Assembly: GCF_023015905.1 (NCBI RefSeq)
Contig: NZ_JALKBD010000030.1
Span: 1 to 63,513 of the forward strand
Direction of reading: 5' to 3'
From: Arenibacter sp. F20364
Lineage (GTDB): Bacteria > Bacteroidota > Bacteroidia > Flavobacteriales > Flavobacteriaceae
DNA: 63,513 bases
Shown here: positions 1 to 8,405 of the stretch, in pieces
Numbering within the stretch: the stretch's first letter is position 1
Layout: the number at the start of each line of letters is the position of its first letter
Program-made: the position numbers and the translations under genes
The notes under the pieces: model-generated
What the model was told of the DNA's origin: nothing
Databases searched by the model: none
Seen by the model: only the letters and a program-made list of their open reading frames with translations

Positions 1-88
1 AATTGAAATCCGTTTAATCGAAAAACCTCTGTAACTAACTATATTTCAAATATTTCAAAGAACTATTTTAGATTTTAATGGGACAGTA

Positions 89-478
89 ATGAAATTAAAT
101 ATTATGTCAACGACACTTTACAGCAGATTAGGTGAATTAAAAGGGATTACAAAACTTGTGGATGACGTGGTTGATCTTCATATGCATAACCCAACGGTAA
201 GTCCACGATTTATACCATATATGGATCAACCGGACCGGCTTATGCTTATTAAGCAACATACGGTCCATTTCTTTTGCGCCGGTGCGGGTGGCCCCCAAGA
301 GTATAAGGGAAGGGATATGGTTTCAACGCATAAGGGAATGAATATTTCGGAGCAAGAGTATTTGGCTGTTGTGGACGATATTATGGAAGCCTTGGATAAA
401 AACCATTTCGGGGATCAAGAAAAAAAAGATGTTCTGGCAATCCTTTACTCACTTAAAGGGGTGGTAATTAGGTTATAG
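89..478 (+). CDS. Group I truncated haemoglobin (2-on-2 globin)
   Basis: Small haem protein, probably cytosolic, of the family that binds O2 or NO and is often linked to nitrosative or oxidative stress. The 129-residue product has the typical layout: an N-terminal LYSRLGE segment, a helix with a conserved PRF, QHTVHFFCAGAGGP containing the His expected to be the proximal haem ligand region, the GRDMVSTHKGM glycine-rich segment, and a C-terminal helix. The length fits the family. ATG codons at 89 and 104 are both possible; the second leaves only four residues before the conserved LYSRLG and may be the true start. It stands alone on this strand with no obvious partner. Family assignment is firm; physiological ligand is unknown. 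Confidence 0.85.
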   Translation: MKLNIMSTTLYSRLGELKGITKLVDDVVDLHMHNPTVSPRFIPYMDQPDRLMLIKQHTVHFFCAGAGGPQEYKGRDMVSTHKGMNISEQEYLAVVDDIMEALDKNHFGDQEKKDVLAILYSLKGVVIRL

Positions 479-712
479 CTACAATTATGGGCTATATGCT
501 ACTTAAATGCTTCCGTTTTTATTAATGGCTCCAATTTACCGGGCCTTTCTTTATAATACCCTACAAAGCTATAGTTCCAGTGAAGGCCCAATCCAAACCC
601 AAATGGACTAGATGGAATTAAAAAAAAAACCAAAACCTATGAAATTTTACTAATAACTATTCCTACAAATTGATAGACCTTTGTTTAGTTTAACACCCCA
701 ATATCTGACAAA

Positions 713-1993
713 ATGAACCTATCCAATAATTTTAAAGGGATAATTGGCTGCTTTATTACGTTATTCTTCTATTCCTTGTCCGCCCAAGAATCCAAGGTTT
801 CCACCAACAGTAAGGCCCATGGTTACGAAAACAATAAAAGAGCTGATAAGTATGAACAGCTTTTAAAATTGGGATATAAGGAAAACGAGATATTCGAGGA
901 TCTAGGTAATGCCAATTTTTTGGTCGAAAATTACGAGGAGGCCATTTTTTGGTATAAAAAGTTAATCGATACAAATACCAGTTCCACGGCAAAGGCCAGT
1001 TATTATGAACGATATCTCTTCGCTCTAAAAAAAATTAGATCCACGGTTACGGAAAGTACTGTCGAAGATAAAGACTGGCTGGCCCAAATTAAAGGGGACT
1101 ATCAAATCAACGAAGGCACTGCGGAAAATAATACTTCTACCAAAAAGGTAAGTAAATACAGGGATTTCAATTTTCAACAGCCCCATGAACCAGTAGTTTC
1201 CAAAGAATTGACAATGGAAGATCTAGGTTTGAAAAATGAATTGGGATCCGACATTGAGGGCCGGGAAAAATTTAAATTTGCTTACAACGCCCCAATAGCG
1301 ATCACTGAAGATGGGGGTACTGCTTATTTTAGTAAGGCGGTCTATACAAAACCTTTATACGGTGTGTTTTCTAAAAAGGAATTGGTGCACAGAATATTTA
1401 AGGCTAATAAGGTAAACGGGGAATGGAAGAATATTAAAGAAGTTGAGTTGGCTCCCAAACATTACTCCACTATTCACCCTACCGTTTCAGCTGATGGTAA
1501 AAGATTGTTCTTTGCTTCCAATATGCCCGGCACCTTTGGGAAATATGATATCTACGTAGCAGACATTCAAAACGACGGATCATTTGGTACAGCCAAAAAT
1601 TTGGGTCAAAAAGTGAATACGGACGACAATGATCTGTATCCGAAAATTATAGGAGGTTCTTCCCTGGTTTTTGCTTCGGAAGGTAGAAAAGGGCTGGGCG
1701 GACTTGATGTTTACATGGTGCAGGTTGATCATAAAAAAGTGGGGACCTCTGTTAATCTGGGAACCGACATCAATAGCGTTGAAGATGATTTTTCAATTTT
1801 GCTAACGGGTAAAAACGGCATGGGATATGTTATGTCCAATAGAGGTGAAAGTAAAACCAATCCACAAAGGGTAGCATTTACCTATTCCAAAGAGAAAAGG
1901 GATAGGTTATTGGAGAAAAGGCAATTCAATATTTTGGAAAGTATTGATGACAACACTCAAATTAATTACTCCAATACTGTTTTCGAGGAGTAA
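713..1993 (+). CDS. Secreted PD40 beta-propeller repeat protein without OmpA domain
   Basis: Exported protein of 426 residues. It has a signal peptide (about residues 1-25, ending SLSAQ), a short TPR-like helical segment (about 40-115) and PD40/WD40-like propeller repeats (about 190-390) with the typical HPTVSADGKRLFFAS and KYDIYVAD blades. In flavobacteria such proteins usually continue into a C-terminal OmpA peptidoglycan-binding domain and are encoded beside a PorP/SprF protein. Here the next gene is PorP/SprF-like (254 bp downstream), but this protein stops after the propeller, so the OmpA part is absent. No frameshifted OmpA remnant is visible in the downstream gap. It probably forms a periplasmic or outer-membrane complex with its neighbour. 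Domain call is confident; role is inferred. Confidence 0.75.
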   Translation: MNLSNNFKGIIGCFITLFFYSLSAQESKVSTNSKAHGYENNKRADKYEQLLKLGYKENEIFEDLGNANFLVENYEEAIFWYKKLIDTNTSSTAKASYYERYLFALKKIRSTVTESTVEDKDWLAQIKGDYQINEGTAENNTSTKKVSKYRDFNFQQPHEPVVSKELTMEDLGLKNELGSDIEGREKFKFAYNAPIAITEDGGTAYFSKAVYTKPLYGVFSKKELVHRIFKANKVNGEWKNIKEVELAPKHYSTIHPTVSADGKRLFFASNMPGTFGKYDIYVADIQNDGSFGTAKNLGQKVNTDDNDLYPKIIGGSSLVFASEGRKGLGGLDVYMVQVDHKKVGTSVNLGTDINSVEDDFSILLTGKNGMGYVMSNRGESKTNPQRVAFTYSKEKRDRLLEKRQFNILESIDDNTQINYSNTVFEE

Positions 1994-2083
1994 CCGCAAG
2001 GACTATTATGTGCCAATGGATTAATTGTATTACAACGAAACTATGATAAATTAACAGTAAGAATTTACTTACATGTTTGTAAT

Positions 2084-2110
2084 TTGGTCCTCTATATTTT
2101 TTTGGACCAA
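2084..2110. repeat. Inverted repeat TTGGTCC / GGACCAA upstream of PorP-like gene
   Basis: Two perfect 7-bp arms (2084-2090 and 2104-2110) are separated by a 13-base AT-rich spacer. They lie about 140 bp before the PorP/SprF-like start and about 90 bp after the PD40 stop. No T-run follows, so an operator or an mRNA hairpin is as likely as a terminator. Confidence 0.3.
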
Positions 2111-2247
2111 TTCAAGCATATTTTTCTAAAGCCCCGACCAGGTTCGCGGTCAATTTAAGATGAATTATCCAAGTTAAGCGAGAGACACGCCCTATATGAT
2201 TATAAGAAACACATTATGATCGGAATAACTTAAATTTTCCCCCTTGG

Positions 2248-4215
2248 ATGAATCGCAGAGTTGCCATATTTAAGAAGGTATTACTCCTAATATTATTTTG
2301 CATTGCACTCTGCAATAATGCCATATTTGGCCAAGAAGCTAATTCCGATTTTAATTCCTCTACCTCCTATCACAATCAATTGGTTTTCAATAGGTTTTTA
2401 ATTCACCCAGCATATTCGCTTGTCCGGGAAAATAAAACCTATGTAAATATTCTGCACCAAAATCAATATGCCACCTTTAACGATAATAATCAAAATTATT
2501 TTTTGGGATATGGCAATAAATTAAACGATAATACCGCCATGGGAATTGGTGTCTATACCAATCGGGCCGGGGTTATGCAGGAATTTGGTCTAAACGCCAA
2601 TTATGCCACTTCGGTACAGTTGGGTCGGAATAGTAATTTAAGTTTCGGGACCAATGTCACCTATCTTAACTCTGGAATCGACAAAAGCAGGATAATCGCT
2701 TCTGAAAACGACCCGGAAATATTGGATGCTAGAAAAGAGACCAAATTGGCCTTTCAACCAGGGGTAGTACTCTCTTTAGGTCAGATTGATGTTGGCCTGT
2801 ATGCCCAAGACCTCATAAGTTATAACCAAACAACAAACAGTGTTATCACGGATTTTAGCGATAAAACCCTTAAGGCCTCTCTGCAATATACCCATGAACT
2901 GGACGCCAGGAGGGGATTATTTACCAATGCTAGAATAATGCCGCTAATACAGGTCCACAGGACGGAGGAGGCCGATTTTTCTTTTGCAGGATCGGTATTA
3001 TTGGATTTACCGGATTACGGTTGGGTACAATCTACTTTGGATGATAGGTACGGATTGTCCGTGGGGCTGGGATTCAATCTAGGCAAAAAGATGACCTTGG
3101 GATATGTATTTGAAAAGAATTTCTTAAAATACGGCGCCAGTCTTGGATGGAACCACGAATTGTCCTTGGCATATACATTTAAAAATGACTTTCCCAACAC
3201 TAGTAAACCAATAGTAAATTCAACCTACAGAAAACCTACATCATCCAAAAAAAGAAAATCGGACCCCATTGTAAAGAAATATGAACAGGAGATCCATAAA
3301 TTGAAAGCTGAAATAAAGAGAAGGGATCAAGGTTTAAAATCAAGTAATCAAGAAGATTCAGAAGTAATTGATGATTATGTTGTTAACGAGGGTTCTGGAA
3401 ATCAAATGTTAAGATTGGGTTCCAGTTATGATAGCAATGACAATAGCAATAACAATTGTGAATGTCAAAGTGCGTTGGCCTACCAAAATCATTTGCTCTT
3501 AAAAGAGCTGGTTAAAAATCAATACGCCAAAAAAGAATATGCTAAAAATGAGGATTCCAAAGATCATATTATAAACCTAACGGTTAATACCGCCAATGCC
3601 GATAAAAATGATGGGTGTCAAAATACCCTTGCCTCCGAAAACCGTTCGATATTGGACGGACTCATACTTAGACAGGACTCCTTGGAAACAGCAAATAAGA
3701 GGGAGATAGATAAGAGGTTCGATATGTTGGTGCGAATACTGAAGGACGAAATAAAACAAAACATGAAAACTGACCTACAGAAATTGAATAGTGAACAATA
3801 TGAGACAGCTCTTGCCGATGTAGAAGAAAAAACCATATACCGAATTAATAATGCCGAGAAGAAGGATTACGCCAAATTACCGATAAGAATGGAGGAACAA
3901 TCGGGTATAACCGGTGTAAAAACTGGCTATTATTTAATAGCCAATGTTTATAAGAATAAAGAAAATGTGGATTCCTTTATAAATGATCTTGAGCATAAGG
4001 GTATACACGCCAAACAGTTTTTCAATAAGGAAAATGGTCTTTACTATGTGTATTTGGCAGATTATAATAAGAAAAATGAGGCGGAAATGGCCTATACCAC
4101 AGATTTGGACGGCAAATATCAAAAAGAAAAATGGATAATGAAGGTCTATAACAACTCAGGTACTGCCGATAACTTATACGAAGACGAGGATCAATTAATG
4201 GATCGTTTTGAGTAG
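2248..4215 (+). CDS. PorP/SprF-family outer-membrane protein with coiled coil and C-terminal SPOR-like domain
   Basis: Product of 655 residues. A signal peptide (about 1-28) precedes a PorP/SprF-type beta-barrel domain (about 35-310). That domain has the family signature of an F-N-R-F-x-x-H-P-A-Y segment near its start and alternating amphipathic strands. A basic, charged linker with predicted coiled coil follows (about 320-560). The last ~80 residues read as a SPOR-like fold: GYYLIANVYKNKENVDSF, then a second strand set GLYYVYLADYNKKNEAEMA. PorP/SprF proteins are associated with type IX secretion and surface adhesin attachment. SPOR domains bind denuded peptidoglycan glycan strands. A normal family member is about 300 residues, so this one is doubled in length. 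It pairs with the upstream PD40 protein. The SPOR call rests on pattern, not alignment. Confidence 0.75.
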   Translation: MNRRVAIFKKVLLLILFCIALCNNAIFGQEANSDFNSSTSYHNQLVFNRFLIHPAYSLVRENKTYVNILHQNQYATFNDNNQNYFLGYGNKLNDNTAMGIGVYTNRAGVMQEFGLNANYATSVQLGRNSNLSFGTNVTYLNSGIDKSRIIASENDPEILDARKETKLAFQPGVVLSLGQIDVGLYAQDLISYNQTTNSVITDFSDKTLKASLQYTHELDARRGLFTNARIMPLIQVHRTEEADFSFAGSVLLDLPDYGWVQSTLDDRYGLSVGLGFNLGKKMTLGYVFEKNFLKYGASLGWNHELSLAYTFKNDFPNTSKPIVNSTYRKPTSSKKRKSDPIVKKYEQEIHKLKAEIKRRDQGLKSSNQEDSEVIDDYVVNEGSGNQMLRLGSSYDSNDNSNNNCECQSALAYQNHLLLKELVKNQYAKKEYAKNEDSKDHIINLTVNTANADKNDGCQNTLASENRSILDGLILRQDSLETANKREIDKRFDMLVRILKDEIKQNMKTDLQKLNSEQYETALADVEEKTIYRINNAEKKDYAKLPIRMEEQSGITGVKTGYYLIANVYKNKENVDSFINDLEHKGIHAKQFFNKENGLYYVYLADYNKKNEAEMAYTTDLDGKYQKEKWIMKVYNNSGTADNLYEDEDQLMDRFE

Positions 4216-4740
4216 TTTTAATTCCTTTTGGAATCCAATTATGGTTATAATATGAAGACGACAGACCACACATTTGGGGAATATAAAAATGGGTCCTTTT
4301 CCAAAGCACCTTATTAGTACCTCATATAAATGCAGCAAGACGGTTACCGCTACTCCCATACCCCGGAATATAAATTTTGAATTCGTTTGGCCTCCATTTT
4401 GTTTAAAGGTGTCTATCGAATTGCCTTTTAGGCTATTACATTTACAATTGAAATATATCAGTGAAATCGTTTTTTTTTAGTAATAATTCATAATTACCCT
4501 TACAATTTTATTTTGTAGGAAAATACATCGATTTTTTATGGATGTTCTGAATTTAATTTCTATATTTAAACTTTATTAACATAATTTTAAGTTTTAAAAC
4601 CAAGCATAGGAAGATTAAGCATATCCTTTAAGATTTACCTACGATTTTAGATTGGAGTTAAGCAGTGTGTTCCTTATGATAACTTATAAAAATAAAACAG
4701 AAACCGAATAAATATTAATTACACCCCAAATCCCCAAATC
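4216..4740. other. Gene-free AT-rich intergenic region
   Basis: This 525-bp stretch between the PorP-like gene and the small ORF at 4741 holds no convincing gene. A 68-codon frame (4274-4480) has the composition of non-coding DNA. The last 200 bp are very AT-rich and probably carry the promoter for the downstream small ORF or regulator, but I cannot place a clear -7/-33 pair. Confidence 0.5.
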
Positions 4741-4896
4741 ATGAAAACCTACCGCAACCTATTTAGAAAACTAAGGAATTATTACGGCGTTCTAGCCAAG
4801 GATATATTTATTTCCCACACCTCAATAAGACAATTCTTTGCTTTAATCGAAGACAACGACCGGAACCTCAAGGGATATAAACCGAGCTTTAGCTAG
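4741..4896 (+). CDS. Small basic hypothetical protein (51 aa)
   Basis: An ATG-started frame of 51 codons, beginning MKTYRNLFRKLRNYYG and ending YKPSFS, is rich in Arg, Lys, Tyr and Phe. It lies 120 bp upstream of the LuxR-type regulator on the same strand. The ATG is preceded by a C-rich stretch (4723-4740, CCCC-AAAT-CCCC-AAATC) that resembles the bases before the regulator's preferred ATG. I do not recognise a family. It could be a real microprotein co-transcribed with the regulator or a chance frame. Confidence 0.35.
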   Translation: MKTYRNLFRKLRNYYGVLAKDIFISHTSIRQFFALIEDNDRNLKGYKPSFS

Positions 4897-5016
4897 GGGC
4901 ATTGCCCATACTTGTACGATGTGCCCAAAAGCCATTATTGAATTAGAGCGATAATGCCAACCACAGGATTATTATTAATGGAAAAGCTAAAGAAAATCCC
5001 CCAAACCCCAAGAGTT

Positions 5017-5658
5017 ATGAAATCTAATGTTCTAAAAATTATTGTAATAGACAATGACCTGTCCTTCCACGAGGCCTACAAATATTATTTTGAAACCTAT
5101 AAAGAATACTCGCTTGTAGGAATATATGTCTCTGTAAAGGAGGCTCTGTTGGACTTCGACAATGTTCAGCCCGATATTATTGCTTCTGAAATTTCTATGC
5201 CCGATGGCTGTGGTATTGAAGGTATTGGACACTTTCGTAAAAAAGATCCCGAGGTTAAAATTATTATGATCAGTGGTCAAAGTGATTTTGAGATCGTAAA
5301 AAAGGCCTTTAAAAATATGGCCAATGGTTATCTTAGTAAACCCGTTGACATAGACAGTTTGCACCATGCCCTGAATGCAATCAAGTATGAAGGTGCTACC
5401 ATAAGCAATGATATAGCCAAGAAAATAATTTCCATGTTTCAAAGGAAATCCTATGCTTATTTTTCTGAAAGGGAAAATGAGATTATAGATTATTTATGTC
5501 AGGGCGCTACCTATAAGACCATCGCTGATAATTTATTTGTTACTCCGAGTACCATTAATTTTCACATACAGAATATTTATCTAAAGTTAAATGTAAACTC
5601 AAAGTCTGAGGCCTTGTCCAAATTGAGGGAAATGGAATATTCTGCCCATTTAGTTTAA
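5017..5658 (+). CDS. LuxR/NarL-type response regulator with Glu at the phospho-acceptor position
   Basis: Two-domain transcription regulator: receiver (about 5-120) and LuxR-type helix-turn-helix (about 150-210, with FSERENEIIDYL, then TYKTIADNLFVTPSTINFHI). In the receiver the acidic pair is D12/N13, the switch residue is Ser in MISGQ, and the Lys of YLSKP is present. The residue where the phosphorylated Asp belongs (normally D-I-x-M-P) is Glu58, codon GAA at 5188-5190. Glu at this site often mimics the phosphorylated state, so the protein may be constitutively active or controlled by abundance. I prefer the ATG at 5017, which starts just before the first receiver strand; an ATG at 4954 would add 21 unconserved-looking residues. 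No histidine kinase is adjacent. Confidence 0.8.
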   Translation: MKSNVLKIIVIDNDLSFHEAYKYYFETYKEYSLVGIYVSVKEALLDFDNVQPDIIASEISMPDGCGIEGIGHFRKKDPEVKIIMISGQSDFEIVKKAFKNMANGYLSKPVDIDSLHHALNAIKYEGATISNDIAKKIISMFQRKSYAYFSERENEIIDYLCQGATYKTIADNLFVTPSTINFHIQNIYLKLNVNSKSEALSKLREMEYSAHLV

Positions 5659-5721
5659 ATAAAAAGAGATTGTGTATGGTAAAATAACTACTCTAAATTT
5701 CATGGCTTAACATGAATTTCA

Positions 5722-5787
5722 AAAGCAGAAGACCTGTTAAAATGCCATAATATAACAACCCCGTCTTATTGCCGGGGTTTCTGCTTT
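5722..5787 (+). terminator. Nested hairpin after the LuxR-type regulator
   Basis: The inner stem AACCCCG/CGGGGTT (5757-5763 with 5773-5779) sits inside an outer stem AAAGCAGAA/TTCTGCTTT (5722-5730 with 5779-5787). It lies about 60-130 bp after the regulator stop. The T-tract is short and interrupted, so termination is likely but not certain. Confidence 0.5.
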
Positions 5788-5869
5788 AATACGTGTACAA
5801 TGGTACAGAATTTACTTCTGCTTTAGCTGTAAAATCAAGTAGATCAATATGTAGTTTGCGGTAAATAAA

Positions 5870-5891
5870 AAAGGTGCCTTGAAGCACCTTT
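5870..5891 (-). terminator. Intrinsic terminator of the LytTR regulator
   Basis: Perfect 8-bp stem AAAGGTGC/GCACCTTT with a 6-base loop. On the minus strand it is followed by a T-run, about 24 bp beyond the stop of the LytTR gene. Confidence 0.75.
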
Positions 5892-5914
5892 ATATTCTTA
5901 AATAAAATTATTTG

Positions 5915-6670
5915 TTACGAATTCATTGCTGAAATAATAAATTCCTTGAATTCTTTGGAAATAGGAATAAGTGTATTGTTAATTAAAATATCCTTGGAGT
6001 TAATGGCATCTATATGATCTACATTAACAATATAGGATTTATGTGCCCTATAAAATTTTTGCTGCGGTAATTTCTCCAAGTAGTCTTTCAGCGGAGATCG
6101 AACCAAAAACTTTTTATCTACAGTATTTACCTCTAGGTAAACGTTATCGGCCTTAATAAACTGTATATCCCCAAATTGGATTCGATAATACAAATGTTGT
6201 TTCTTAACGAAAATAGAATCCTTCAATACTTTGTTGGACATTAGTCTGTCATCTTCCTCTTCCTGATTTTCAACAGCCCCATTGTTCTTAACGGAAGTAA
6301 AGTTGGATAGCGCAATTTCAATGGAGGTATATAAATCCTGTTGTTCAAATGGTTTAACCAAATAGCCATTGGGCTTTACTGTCTTGGCATTTTCAACGGT
6401 TGCCCTATCGGAGTTGGATGTTACAAAAATAAAGGGGATGTTGTAGTTTTCCCTAATGTGTTTTCCCAGGTCAATACCAGTTTTGTCCGAGGCCAAGATT
6501 ATGTCGATCAGCACAAGGTCTACTTCCTTGTTTTTTAATACTTCAACAGCTTGCTCGTAAACGATAACATTGTCCACGATTTCGTATCCAATCTCTTCCA
6601 ACATAGATTGCATATCATCTGCAATTATCACGTTGTCCTCTACAATAAGAATTCTAATTGGTTGTTCCAC
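5915..6670 (-). CDS. LytTR-family response regulator
   Basis: 251-residue cytoplasmic regulator. The receiver domain (about 4-120) has acidic residues E11/D12, phospho-acceptor D56 in LVLIDIIL, T84 and K106 in YLVKPF, so all catalytic positions are intact. A LytTR DNA-binding domain follows (about 155-250), with FIKADNVYLEV and KFYRAHKSYIVNVDHI. The only in-frame start ahead of the receiver's first strand is GTG at 6668-6670; the first internal ATG would delete strand 1. LytTR proteins bind pairs of short direct repeats about two helical turns apart. No sensor kinase is adjacent. It is convergent with the LuxR-type regulator, with terminators for each in between. Confidence 0.88.
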   Translation of the reverse strand: MEQPIRILIVEDNVIIADDMQSMLEEIGYEIVDNVIVYEQAVEVLKNKEVDLVLIDIILASDKTGIDLGKHIRENYNIPFIFVTSNSDRATVENAKTVKPNGYLVKPFEQQDLYTSIEIALSNFTSVKNNGAVENQEEEDDRLMSNKVLKDSIFVKKQHLYYRIQFGDIQFIKADNVYLEVNTVDKKFLVRSPLKDYLEKLPQQKFYRAHKSYIVNVDHIDAINSKDILINNTLIPISKEFKEFIISAMNS

Positions 6671-6703
6671 GGGGTATTTATTTGATTGGTTATTAACTCA
6701 AAA

Positions 6704-7612
6704 TTACGAAAAAATATTAAAACTAAAATAAAACAGAATGGCCAATAAAAAAGTACTCAATGCCAACTTCTTCAATTCAGGATCCAGCAGAACTGTATTT
6801 TTCAATTTCCACATTCTATTTAGATGTATAAATATGGGTACAAACGCCACTAAATGTAAGGTATTTAGCCAATTATCGTAATGTATAACGGTAAAGGCCA
6901 ACATACTTAAAAAACTAAATGTGATGAGTAGAACATGGTATATTTTTCCGTTAATAACACCCATTTTCACTATCAAGGTGTTTTTGTTGGAAGCTTTGTC
7001 GGACTCATAGTCCCTTAAATTGTTAAGATTTAGCACCCCCGTACTCAGTAGACCGATGGCTACTGCCGGAAAAACGGTGATGGCATAAAGCGTTTTGGTG
7101 TAAAGAAACATGGAACCCATGACCCCTAGCAGGCCGAAAAATAGAAATACGAATAAATCCCCAAGACCCTTATATCCATAGGCAGACGATCCAACGGTGT
7201 ATTTAATGGCAGCCCAAATACTTAGGACTCCTAGAGCGCCGAAAATGATGGTAAAAAGAAGATATTTGGTTCCGAATGATAGATATAGAAGGGCAACTAC
7301 TAAAAAGGCACATACAATAATCGAAAACACAATACCTTTTTTAAGTTCATTCCGGGATAATTGTCCGCTTTGCAACGCGCGTTTTGGCCCTACCCTATTT
7401 TCATTATCGGTGCCTTTAACACCATCGCCATAATCATTGGCAAAATTTGAAGTAATCTGAAAACCGACTGTAGTTAATAGTGCAAATACAAATATATCCC
7501 AACGAAATTGGCTGTACATGCTTCCAAGACCTGTACCTACCACTATTCCGGACAACGAAAGAGGAAGTGTCCTCAAGCGGGCCGCACTAACCCATGCTTT
7601 TATTTTATGCAA
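6704..7612 (-). CDS. menA: 1,4-dihydroxy-2-naphthoate polyprenyltransferase
   Basis: Integral-membrane UbiA-family prenyltransferase that attaches the polyprenyl tail to 1,4-dihydroxy-2-naphthoate, giving demethylmenaquinone. The 302-residue product has the MenA opening AWVSAARLRTLPLSLSG, the Asp-rich prenyl-diphosphate/Mg motif N59-D-Y-G-D63, a second region LNNLRDYESDKASNK, and about eight hydrophobic helices. The start appears to be TTG at 7612, one base after the stop of the upstream gene; the next in-frame ATG lies 31 codons in and would remove the first helix. The tight spacing implies co-transcription with the SPOR-like gene. It belongs with menI-menF-menD upstream on the same strand. 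Confidence 0.92.
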   Translation of the reverse strand: MHKIKAWVSAARLRTLPLSLSGIVVGTGLGSMYSQFRWDIFVFALLTTVGFQITSNFANDYGDGVKGTDNENRVGPKRALQSGQLSRNELKKGIVFSIIVCAFLVVALLYLSFGTKYLLFTIIFGALGVLSIWAAIKYTVGSSAYGYKGLGDLFVFLFFGLLGVMGSMFLYTKTLYAITVFPAVAIGLLSTGVLNLNNLRDYESDKASNKNTLIVKMGVINGKIYHVLLITFSFLSMLAFTVIHYDNWLNTLHLVAFVPIFIHLNRMWKLKNTVLLDPELKKLALSTFLLAILFYFSFNIFS

Positions 7613-7613
7613 T

Positions 7614-8225
7614 TTAATATGGGTCTTCTATTTCTAAACGCTTTCCTTCTTTGTAAGAAGCGACGAATGCATCCTCAAATCCCATTTTCACCAATTGGAA
7701 CCTAAAAGATCGAGCTTCTTCCAAGGTTTCAAAATTCCCAAGGGAGTACGAATAAAAGGGATTGGTTTTTACAAATATGGTATTGTTAAGAGACTCCGAA
7801 GCTAGAGTTATGTTGTTGTCTACAAAGGATTTAACCTGAACTGAATAAATTTTTTCTTTATCCAAGAACTTTTTGGCCAAGTAAAATTCCTTTACCAAAC
7901 TAAGTTCCTCGTTCTGTTCCTTAAGATTATCGATTCTTGCTTTTATGACCTCCAAGCTATCTATAGATACCAAGAGGTTATTACTCATGCTATTCCTATT
8001 TTCATAGTTGGACGACCTAATAAATCCCGCATTGTAGGAAAAAATGGCTAGGGTGCCAATTAAAAAAAGCACTGTAATACTACCGAAAAGATTTCGCTGT
8101 ATCTTACTGCGCTTTAATTCCTTGTTCTTGTATTTTATCTGATCCAATAGACGCTCATTAATTATTTGGGCCTTGTCTATATCTTTATGCAATTCCAATA
8201 AATCACTTTCTTCTATGAATGGCAT
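7614..8225 (-). CDS. Membrane-anchored protein with coiled coil and SPOR-like domain
   Basis: 203 residues: a cytoplasmic charged coiled-coil segment (about 1-45), one transmembrane helix (about 48-67, SITVLFLIGTLAIFSYNAG), a periplasmic coiled coil (about 85-125), and a C-terminal domain (about 128-195). The last has SPOR-like features (KIYSVQVKSF, then FYSYSLGNFETLEEARSFRF and FEDAFVASY). SPOR domains bind septal peptidoglycan, so a cell-envelope or division role is possible. It abuts menA with one base between stop and start, though it has no obvious link to quinone synthesis. Domain call is moderate. Confidence 0.6.
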   Translation of the reverse strand: MPFIEESDLLELHKDIDKAQIINERLLDQIKYKNKELKRSKIQRNLFGSITVLFLIGTLAIFSYNAGFIRSSNYENRNSMSNNLLVSIDSLEVIKARIDNLKEQNEELSLVKEFYLAKKFLDKEKIYSVQVKSFVDNNITLASESLNNTIFVKTNPFYSYSLGNFETLEEARSFRFQLVKMGFEDAFVASYKEGKRLEIEDPY

Positions 8226-8405
8226 AGTATAAATTGTTTAGGGGATGAGTTCTAAAATTAGTAAAAAATAATTGGCTATTTAGGTTTTTATTCTTGGTTG
8301 TTGTAAAAGTAATAGTTTTTGTTGCAAAACGACAAATATTTGAAACCAAAATCCTTAAATATTTGAATACCATTTGTTTAAAGACTATTATTTAAACCCA
8401 GTGGG

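Noticed and set aside
4274..4480. 68-codon frame after the PorP-like gene
   Set aside because: Composition is that of intergenic DNA, with no recognisable domain.
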